NCBI GenBank assembly: GCA_019246375.1
Contig: JAFAQO010000452.1
Coordinates: 1 to 10,823 of the forward strand
From: Mycobacterium sp.
GTDB lineage: Bacteria > Actinomycetota > Actinomycetes > Mycobacteriales > Mycobacteriaceae
Direction: 5' to 3'
DNA length: 10,823 nt
In this document: piece after piece, positions 5,515 through 10,823 of the stretch
Layout of the letters: each line of letters opens with the position of its first letter
Position numbering within the stretch: position 1 is the first letter of the stretch
Position numbers and translations under genes: made by a program
The notes under the pieces: generated by a model
The model's database searches: none
Told to the model about the DNA's origin: nothing
What the model saw: the letters and a program-made list of their open reading frames with translations, nothing else

Positions 5515-5710
5515 TACCTGGAGCGATCGCCTGGTCAACAGCTGGGCGATCGCGGCAAAGTCCTGCCGGTATGCCCTTGGCGGTGTGCGGCGACGGCTTG
5601 TGTATCGCGCGATCGGCCAGGAATGCCGAGAACCACTGCGCTAACTCGATTCCGACGACCGCTTCGGCCTCAGGAGGCGCAGGACATTCCCCGGGCGGAG
5701 CAGGAAGGTC
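5515..5710 (-). pseudogene. Tyrosine recombinase/phage integrase remnant (N-terminal core-binding part)
   Basis: Reading the minus strand, the frame gives DLPAPPGECPAPPEAE, then ELAQWFSAFLADRAI and HKPSPHTAK. After one surplus base in the CCC run at 5574-5576 it continues in the next frame as AYRQDFAAIAQLLTRRS. Joined, this is the SAM-like N-terminal domain typical of actinobacterial tyrosine integrases (FLADR-x-KPSPHT-x-AYRxDF). The catalytic domain with R...HxxR...Y is missing and the similarity ends near 5515, where the AT-richer stretch starts. There is no ATG, GTG or TTG in the first frame between the DUF5995 stop and the motif, so the start is lost too. This points to integration of a mobile element and its decay. 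The inverted repeat GCGATCGCC/GGCGATCGC (5523-5553) lies within this coding text. Confidence 0.6.
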
Positions 5711-5758
5711 GCCTCCAGCTCCTCCGCTGCATGATGAGCCTGTCCGTGGTCGCGGCCA

Positions 5759-6448
5759 TCAGACCAGCATCGCCCGACCGGCGAGCTCGGTCGATCGGGC
5801 GAGCGTGTCCTCGTAGGCCGCCTCCAACAGCTGCATGTGGCGCAGGGCCCAGATCACCTGGGCGTTTCGCCAGGCGAGCTCGCGGGCTGCGACGATCGAC
5901 CACATCGCCACTGCGTTGTCCACCTCCTGCGGGGTGCTGTCCTCGAGGTCAGCGACCAGACCTGTCTTGAACCAGCTGGCGACCTGGGTCTCAACCTGGC
6001 CGAGGATCGCGTTGACCTTCTCGTAATCGGCCTGCTGCGGGGTGCCGTCGTCAGGTGCCAACCCGAGCTCCTGACATGTCTGGACGACCGCGAGCGGCAG
6101 GTCGTGGTTGATGTGGGCGTTCATCCCACACAGCGCGAACTGGATCGGTTCGCGCTTGGCCGAACGTTCCTCGATCAACGGTGCCCACGCTGGCGGTGCC
6201 GCCGTCCCGCTGGCAATCGTCGCCTCGGCGTCGAAGTACAGCCCGGCGAACACGACATCGAGCCGTTCGAGGAACGCCGGGTTCTCGAAGCTCGCGTCGA
6301 CGCTCGCGGCCTGGACCGCGTTGGTCACCGCCAGGTACAGCCGGTTGAAGTAGGCGACGCCGTCCTTCCGGGGCAAAGCCGCGTCGATCGCCTTCATCTT
6401 CGCAATGACCCCCGCGATCGTGCCGGTAGTGCCCACGAGCCCGATCAT
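5759..6448 (-). CDS. DUF5995 family protein
   Basis: ATG 6448 is preceded by a GGGGTGAG purine stretch a few bases upstream. The 229-residue product is predicted to be all-helical and cytoplasmic. It carries the family signature: AGVIAKMKAIDAALPRKDGV and AYFNRLYLAVT near residues 12-42, then FALCGMNAHINHDLPLAV at 104-121 with His112, His115 and Asp116. These residues look like ligands for a metal or an active site, but no activity is established for DUF5995 to my knowledge. The C-terminal half has WFKTGLVADLED and AAYEDTLARSTELAGRAM. The integrase remnant follows on the same strand, in the same frame after the TGA stop. The long plus-strand frame over this gene is Arg-rich and is a shadow. 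Confidence 0.8.
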   Translation of the reverse strand: MIGLVGTTGTIAGVIAKMKAIDAALPRKDGVAYFNRLYLAVTNAVQAASVDASFENPAFLERLDVVFAGLYFDAEATIASGTAAPPAWAPLIEERSAKREPIQFALCGMNAHINHDLPLAVVQTCQELGLAPDDGTPQQADYEKVNAILGQVETQVASWFKTGLVADLEDSTPQEVDNAVAMWSIVAARELAWRNAQVIWALRHMQLLEAAYEDTLARSTELAGRAMLV

Positions 6449-6454
6449 ACGTGC

Positions 6455-6541
6455 TCACCCCAGTCCCGTCGCGCGCTCGCCGGCGGCGTCGCTCACCGCC
6501 CCGAACTGGCCGTCGAACGGCTCGAACCGGATTCGGGGCAT
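6455..6541 (-). other. Short ORF (28 aa) just upstream of the DUF5995 gene
   Basis: ATG 6541 opens a frame reading MPRIRFEPFDGQFGAVSDAA and ending GERATGLG at TGA 6457-6455, six bases before the DUF5995 ATG. The composition is protein-like and the frame is open further upstream, but there is no ribosome site. It could be a coupled leader, the tail of a lost gene, or chance. No family recognised. Confidence 0.25.
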
Positions 6542-6544
6542 TGA

Positions 6545-6963
6545 CGTGTTTGTGCTGCGAGATTTCGCGGAATGAGACCATGCTTGGCATGCGGTACTCG
6601 CTCTATGAGAGCCGCCATGTCCAAGTATCCTGGCTCCCAGCCGCGCCGGACATCGACGAGCGCCGTACACTGCGATCGAAAAGTGCCCGTGTGGCCGCAT
6701 CCTCAGCGTACGATGAGTGGTTGACGAATCATTCTGCCGCACAGTAGATTTCATTTATAGCGAGCCCGCTACCTTCCAGGTCGCGCTCTCTTACAACGAT
6801 TCCAGTTGCAGCACTATATATTTCGCTGCGCGAAAAACCACGCGATTTAAAATGGACTCGAGTTTGCAGAGAGGCGGTTATGGCCGGAAACTTTCGCAGA
6901 TCCGCAGAAAGCGCCCCGCCGAGTCAAAAGCTCGCCGGCGCTTCGGGTTTAGATACGCGATGG
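6545..6963. other. Poorly coding stretch between DUF5995 and the 6964-7215 ORF
   Basis: No intact gene is supported. A minus-strand frame around 6560-6680 holds protein-like text (WEPGYLDMAALIERVPHAK), perhaps another gene remnant, which I do not recognise. The part from 6720 to 6870 is AT-richer. It contains TTACAA (6791-6796) and TATATA (6815-6820) with an 18-bp spacer, a possible plus-strand promoter, and a small hairpin, TTTCGC-TGC-GCGAAA (6821-6835). No convincing plus-strand gene follows: the ATG 6880 frame has a fair ribosome site but unconvincing protein text. Confidence 0.3.
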
Positions 6964-7215
6964 TCAGCACGGTGGGGCGCTGAGCACCTGGAACCAGGTG
7001 AAGTGATAGTTCGCCGACACCCGGTCGCCGCTGGCGATGCCCGCGGTAGCGGACAGCAGCAGACAGTTGAGCAGCAACCGAGCGTCGCCGTCGGGATATT
7101 GCTCCAGTAGGTCGTACATCGCCGTATCAAGATGCGCCTGCAGCAGCTCCAGTTCATTGCCGGCGATTCCGGTTCCCGCTGCGCCGGTTCCGGATAGCTC
7201 GTAGGCGGCTGCCAC
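6964..7215 (-). CDS. Hypothetical protein, possibly the C-terminal part of a broken gene
   Basis: From GTG 7215 the frame gives 83 residues with balanced, globular-protein composition: AYELSGTGAAGTGIAGNELE (residues 4-23), LLQAHLDTAMYDLLEQY, LLLNCLLLSATAGIASGDRV, then SANYHFTWFQVLSAPPC. There is no clear ribosome site. The neighbouring minus-strand frame upstream (about 7250-7340) has FAQICRSDTLIGILDAEQWI and could be the same gene before a one-base shift. I recognise no family. It is convergent with nothing nearby and divergent from the serine hydrolase at 7414. Confidence that this strand is the coded one is moderate; that it is a functional gene is low. Confidence 0.35.
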   Translation of the reverse strand: MAAAYELSGTGAAGTGIAGNELELLQAHLDTAMYDLLEQYPDGDARLLLNCLLLSATAGIASGDRVSANYHFTWFQVLSAPPC

Positions 7216-7413
7216 CCCGAATCCAGCGGGTGCGGGAACCTACTGCGCCCGGCACTGTTGCTGTGATCCATTGTTCCGCATCCAGAATCCCAATCAGCGT
7301 GTCGCTACGGCAGATCTGCGCGAAGGTGTGCGACATTGCCGGTGGCATGCATGTGCCCCAACAGTGGCTTAGCTGGCAGGGGGGCTCGCTCACTTCGAGG
7401 GGAAACGTCCGGA

Positions 7414-9081
7414 ATGCGACGTGTAAGTCTTGGCCTGATCACTGTGGCTTTGCTGGCATGCTCCGCCACCCTCTGGCTCGCAGCGCCCGCTTCCGCAGCA
7501 CAGGATTGTGCGGCCTTAGCACAGCGCATCGATCGCCTGCTTCACTTTGTGTTCGGTAAGTCATCTGCGCGAAAGGCCATCGCGGTTGGAACTGTCTTGC
7601 TTACACTTACTGCGGCTTCCTCGCGTGGCTATGTAGTGCACTCAGCAGTACGCGACACCGCGCAGGCAACCCAGGCGCCAGATGCTGATCTCACAGCTGA
7701 CTTCGCAACGGTCTCCAAGCTGATGAACGATGCGATTGCGGCACAGCGGCTGCCAGGTGCTGTGGTGGTGATCGGGCACGGGGGCGAGATCGTCTTTCAC
7801 CAGGCTTATGGCTTGCGCAAGATTGCCGGCGAACCGGGGCTAGATGGATCGCCTGCACCTGCCGAGCCGATGACCGAGGACACCATCTTCGACATGGCGT
7901 CGTTGACCAAACCCCTCGCAACGGCGACTGCGGTCATGCAGCTGTACGAACAAGGCAAGCTTCGGTTCGACGATCCCGTACAAAAGTATCTGCCGGACTT
8001 CAACACCGCGAACGATCCAGGGCGTGCCATGGTGACGGTTCGCATGTTGCTTACGCACACGTCAGGCGAAGCGCCAGACGTAAGCCTCGACGATCCGTGG
8101 GGACTGGACGAGGCCGATAAAACAGAAGGCATTCATCGTGCGCTCAGCACGGGGCTGCAGTCGGGTCCCGGTGCGGTTTTCCGCTACTCCGACATCAACT
8201 ACATCCTGCTTGGCGCGCTGCTCGAGAAAGTCACCGGCGAGGCCGAGGACGTTTACGTTCAGCACAACGTCTTTGCGCCGCTCGGCATGGAAGACACCCA
8301 CTATCTTTCGCCGGCTAAAGCATGTGGTCCACACAAGCTGAGTGCCGCTGCGATTGCCTGGACTCCCGCGTCGAAAGGGCACGTGCGGGTAGTTTGTCCT
8401 GCGGGTACATGGAGCGCCAGTCTTTTGTCGCGCATCGCACCGACAGCACATGCCGATTATGATCACCTGCTTCGGGGCGCTGTGCATGACCCGACGGCGC
8501 GCCGCATGGGGGGAGTGGCCGGGCATGCCGGTGTGTTCTCGACGGCCCACGATGTCAGCGTCTATGCGCAGGCCCTGCTTGATCGGCTTGCGGATCGCCC
8601 GAGCAAGTTTCCGCTGAAGCACGCGACGTGTGAGTTGATGACGACTCCTGAGCAGCCCGGACATACGGCTCAACAACTCGAAGCAGCGAACCATGCCGCT
8701 CGAGAAGCCATCGCAAAGTCACCAAACAGAGCAGATCCGCTGCTCGCTTCGAGCTATCCGGCGATCAAGGGACAAAATCTGCGCGGCTTCGGTTGGGATA
8801 TCGATACGGGCTATTCGACGCCGCGAGGCGTGATCTTTCCCATCGGTAGCTTTGGCCACACAGGCTTTACCGGAACCACCTTTTGGATTGACCCGGGCTC
8901 AGATACCTACGTCATTCTGCTCGCGAACTCAATCCATCCGAGAGGCAATGCACCGATCTCGAACCTGCGAGGTGAAGTGGCTACCGCGACAGCCCAAGCC
9001 CTGGGTCTTTACGGCAGTGGGGCAGAGCCACCCTCTACCGGGAACTTGCCCACCGTGGAGAAGCTATCCCCACAGCCATAA
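7414..9081 (+). CDS. Exported serine hydrolase of the beta-lactamase/PBP-like (class C) superfamily
   Basis: ATG 7414 lies 10 nt after GAGGGGA (7397-7403), and the frame upstream to 7336 shows no secretion signal, so the later start is used. The 555-residue product begins with a signal peptide (MRRVSLGLITVALLACSATL, with a possible cleavage after APASA near residue 28). A second hydrophobic stretch at about 55-68 (AIAVGTVLLTLTAA) is unusual. The hydrolase domain starts near 95. The motifs are SLTK (Ser163, Lys166), YSD at 258-260 within YRYSDINY-like text, and GHTG (481-484) before TGTTFWIDPGSDTYVILLAN. These are the three active-site boxes of PF00144 enzymes, which include beta-lactamases, esterases and D-aminopeptidases; substrate cannot be told. 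The gene looks less GC-rich than its neighbours, and its long insert and RADPLLASSYPAIKGQNLRG segment recall acidobacterial or proteobacterial homologues. Horizontal acquisition is inferred. Confidence 0.85.
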   Translation: MRRVSLGLITVALLACSATLWLAAPASAAQDCAALAQRIDRLLHFVFGKSSARKAIAVGTVLLTLTAASSRGYVVHSAVRDTAQATQAPDADLTADFATVSKLMNDAIAAQRLPGAVVVIGHGGEIVFHQAYGLRKIAGEPGLDGSPAPAEPMTEDTIFDMASLTKPLATATAVMQLYEQGKLRFDDPVQKYLPDFNTANDPGRAMVTVRMLLTHTSGEAPDVSLDDPWGLDEADKTEGIHRALSTGLQSGPGAVFRYSDINYILLGALLEKVTGEAEDVYVQHNVFAPLGMEDTHYLSPAKACGPHKLSAAAIAWTPASKGHVRVVCPAGTWSASLLSRIAPTAHADYDHLLRGAVHDPTARRMGGVAGHAGVFSTAHDVSVYAQALLDRLADRPSKFPLKHATCELMTTPEQPGHTAQQLEAANHAAREAIAKSPNRADPLLASSYPAIKGQNLRGFGWDIDTGYSTPRGVIFPIGSFGHTGFTGTTFWIDPGSDTYVILLANSIHPRGNAPISNLRGEVATATAQALGLYGSGAEPPSTGNLPTVEKLSPQP

Positions 9082-9178
9082 TGCCAGCCCGCTTGCGTGG
9101 ATGACGATGTGCGATTGCCGGCGCACAACAATCAGTTGCGCGCAACCGCCAATATACCTGTGCCGCAATCAATTGTAG
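9082..9178. other. Short gap after the serine hydrolase, with a 12-bp palindrome
   Basis: GTTGCGCGCAAC (9135-9146) is a perfect palindrome. No T-run follows, so it is not a canonical terminator. Nothing else is supported here. Confidence 0.25.
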
Positions 9179-9425
9179 CGCTATGCACTTAGCGGCCGCG
9201 ATGCCCAGCACTCGCCCAAGCTGACGATCCGATCACTTGTGGAACTCCGAGACGGCGACCTCGCGCATGAGCTTGTGCTGACCGGCAACGGGATCGTCGA
9301 ACCGGGCGTACCTGCGTCATCCAGTCGCGCAGGGAGGTGTCGACGACCTACGCACATCGGCTTTCGACAAGCTCACGGATTCTCCAAGATATCTGCGGCG
9401 GGATGAAACCGTCGAAACCTTCTTG
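9179..9425 (+). pseudogene. Unrecognised frameshifted gene remnant upstream of GH172
   Basis: After TAG 9176-9178 one frame reads HSPKLTIRSLVELRDGDLAH and then ELVLTGNGIVEPG. About 9310-9339 the protein-like text moves to the next frame as VDDLRTSAFDKLTDSPRYLR followed by RDETVETFLVTCQ, running up to the GH172 start. The first frame stops at TGA 9404-9406. There is no start codon with a ribosome site. Both stretches have normal codon composition and look like one gene broken by a shift. I do not recognise the family and offer no function. Confidence 0.35.
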
Positions 9426-9447
9426 GTGACGTGTCAAAATTTGGACG

Positions 9448-10500
9448 GTGCACGAAATATGGCGGCTCGATCAGGCACGCACCCGCTCAATCAGCCCCGA
9501 GAATCCCACGGGCGCGCCGGGTGCGGGCGGTCGCGCCGTCACGGGCACCGGGGCAGGCGCGGCCACCGACCTGGGGATTGGATGGAAGGTGTCGCCGTCC
9601 ATCCAGCTGCCCGCCGGGGCCACCGCGACCCTCGCGGACGTGGCCGGGCCTGGGATCCTGCGGCACTTCTGGCTCACCACCGACCGCGCCGTTCTGCAGC
9701 AGTTGACGCTGCGCATGTATTGGGATGCCGAGCCGGAGCCGGCGGTCCAGGTGCCGCTGGGCGCGTTCTTCTGCAATAGCTGGGACGAATTGGCGCTCGT
9801 GAATTCCGAGATGGTGGTGGTGGCACCGGCGGGCGGGTTGAACAGCTTCTGGCCCATGCCGTTTCGCGCGCACGCCCACATCAGCCTGCACAACGGCAGC
9901 GATCACGCCGTGCCGGTGTATTACCAGCTGACCTATCTCGAACGGGATGTGCCGCGCGCGGCTGGTTATCTGCACGCCTGCTGGCGGCGAGGGAACCCGT
10001 TGGGGCAACCTGCGATTCACACCGTGCTCAACGACGTGCGAGGCCCCGGGCGGTATGTCGGCACTTACCTCGCGATCAGACCGAACGCGCCTGGCTGGTG
10101 GGGCGAGGGCGAGATGAAGTTTCATGTCGACGGCGACACCGAATTTCCCACCCTGTGCGGCACCGGTACCGAGGACTATTTCGGTGGCGCGTGGAATTTC
10201 GACCTCGACGGCGCCTACCACACCTATTCGACGCCGTATCTCGGCTTTGTGCAAGCACTTCCGTCCGGCGAGATCTACCGGCCGCAGCAGCGCTTCGGCA
10301 TGTACCGCTGGCATGTGCGGGACCCGATCTGCTTCGGGCGCGGACTGCGGGTCACGCTGCAGGCGTTGGGCTGGCAGGAAAATGGCCGCTACCTGCCACT
10401 GGAGCAGGCCGATGTGGCCACACTCGCACTGTGGTATCAGCACCGGTCGGTTGCGACGGCGGCTACACGACCAGTTGCAGATGACCATCCGCGCCTATAG
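9448..10500 (+). CDS. GH172 (DUF2961) family glycoside hydrolase
   Basis: GTG 9448 is the only start between the in-frame stop at 9427 and the conserved text; the ribosome site is weak. The 350 residues cover the whole family: RTRSISPENPTG (11-22), GIGWKVSPSI (43-52), GPGILRHFWLTTD (67-79), LRMYWDAEPEPAVQVPLG (88-105), FWPMPFRAHAHISLHN (134-149), PGWWGEGEMKFHVDGD (215-230) and GTGTEDYFGGAWNF (238-251). STPYLGF, QQRFGMYRWHVRDPI and QALGWQENGRYLPL follow. Glu220/Glu222 and Glu242 fall in the conserved acid clusters of the active site. Characterised GH172 enzymes act on fructofuranosides or on D-arabinofuranosides, as in mycobacterial arabinan, so a role in cell-wall arabinan turnover or scavenging is a reasonable inference. 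No signal peptide or lipobox is visible. The last dozen residues (ATRPVADDHPRL) diverge from the usual ending, perhaps through a late frameshift. Confidence 0.88.
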   Translation: MHEIWRLDQARTRSISPENPTGAPGAGGRAVTGTGAGAATDLGIGWKVSPSIQLPAGATATLADVAGPGILRHFWLTTDRAVLQQLTLRMYWDAEPEPAVQVPLGAFFCNSWDELALVNSEMVVVAPAGGLNSFWPMPFRAHAHISLHNGSDHAVPVYYQLTYLERDVPRAAGYLHACWRRGNPLGQPAIHTVLNDVRGPGRYVGTYLAIRPNAPGWWGEGEMKFHVDGDTEFPTLCGTGTEDYFGGAWNFDLDGAYHTYSTPYLGFVQALPSGEIYRPQQRFGMYRWHVRDPICFGRGLRVTLQALGWQENGRYLPLEQADVATLALWYQHRSVATAATRPVADDHPRL

Positions 10501-10627
10501 ACCACAAGCCGTTTGCGGTTGAGCGCGACAGGGTACGTCGGGTCGCATGCACGGTCCGTCAATCCGCCGGCAGCCCGCACCATCCACGTATGTCGCCCCG
10601 GCTTCAGCGTCGCATCAGGTCGCGTTC
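10501..10627. other. Convergent intergenic gap, no terminator recognised
   Basis: This short GC-rich gap lies between convergent genes. I looked for a stem followed by a T-run on either strand and found none worth calling. Confidence 0.3.
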
Positions 10628-10823
10628 TCAGCTTTCGAACGGCCGGTGTTGGGCGTCCGCGTGATGCGCCGCGAGGAGTCGCGACATGCTCGCGCGAACA
10701 TGGTCCAGTGGTTCTGTTGAGCGGGTAGCTAGCGCTATGAGCACCGCGCCTTCGGTGGCGGCAACGATGGTTGTTGCCAGTGTCTGTGCGGTCGATGTGG
10801 TGAGCCCGTGGGAGCGCAGGCCG
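10628..10823 (-). CDS. TetR-family transcriptional regulator, C-terminal fragment (runs off the window)
   Basis: The minus strand from the window edge is open for 64 codons to TGA 10630-10628, with no start codon because the 5' part lies outside. It reads GLRSHGLTTSTAQTLATTIV (the first 20 residues), then AATEGAVLIALATRSTEPLD, HVRASMSRLL and a short tail. The pattern LRxxGL...A..LA..IVAAxEGAVLxARAxRSxxPLDxV is that of the ligand-binding C-terminal domain of many actinobacterial TetR repressors. The DNA-binding helix-turn-helix is not in view, and neither is its target. It is convergent with the GH172 gene, 127 bases apart. Confidence 0.75.
   Translation of the reverse strand, partial: GLRSHGLTTSTAQTLATTIVAATEGAVLIALATRSTEPLDHVRASMSRLLAAHHADAQHRPFES

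Noticed and set aside
5523..5553. 9-bp inverted repeat GCGATCGCC/GGCGATCGC as an operator
   Set aside because: It falls inside the integrase-like coding text, where the bases are accounted for by the AIAQLLTRRS codons.
5837..6544. Plus-strand 235-residue open frame
   Set aside because: Arg/Val-rich shadow of the DUF5995 gene; no family features.
6880..7110. Plus-strand 76-residue ORF with a fair ribosome site
   Set aside because: The protein text is unconvincing, and the opposite strand over half of it reads as a better globular protein.
9487..10488. Minus-strand 333-residue open frame
   Set aside because: Shadow of the GH172 gene, which has full-length family motifs on the plus strand.

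Overview
The window looks like accessory chromosome of a high-GC actinomycete, most likely a Mycobacterium or close relative. The grounds are the GC-rich third positions, GTG/TTG starts, start/stop-overlapping gene pairs, and the families present: DUF5995, a TetR tail, GH172, and a VOC/crotonase pair. No rRNA, tRNA, CRISPR array or complete transposase was seen. Genus-level placement is inference; no search was run.

Left end (1-560): gene wreckage. The N-terminal part of an Ogt-type alkylguanine methyltransferase is broken by a one-base shift. It is followed by a 2OG-Fe(II) oxygenase remnant whose recognisable pieces lie in three frames. Next, on the minus strand (558-968), is the most unusual gene of the window. 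Its product has ten hexapeptide repeats followed by twelve cysteines spaced exactly every third residue. Just upstream, a 17-codon ORF with a strong Shine-Dalgarno ends in a GTGA overlap with this gene. A divergent four-helix membrane protein (1206-1742) shares the hairpin-rich intergenic region.

Centre-left (1872-3439): an intact two-gene unit, a VOC/glyoxalase-like protein and a PaaG-like crotonase, joined by a GTGA overlap and followed by a plausible intrinsic terminator.

Centre (3644-5710, minus strand): a probable relic of an integrated mobile element. It holds a frameshifted tyrosine-integrase N-terminus (5515-5710), an AT-richer stretch with perfect palindromes, and an NlpC/P60 endopeptidase and transglycosylase-like protein in TTGA overlap. 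Beyond these is an unrecognised broken reading frame. The wall-hydrolase pair plus integrase suggests a conjugative element or prophage remnant.

Right half: a DUF5995 protein (5759-6448, minus), a long poorly coding stretch with an unidentified minus-strand ORF (6964-7215), a large exported serine hydrolase (7414-9081) whose base composition looks less GC-rich than its neighbours, another frameshifted remnant, and a GH172 (DUF2961) glycosidase (9448-10500). The GH172 has no signal peptide, and its family includes enzymes active on D-arabinofuranosides. The window ends inside the C-terminus of a convergent TetR-family regulator (10628-10823, minus).
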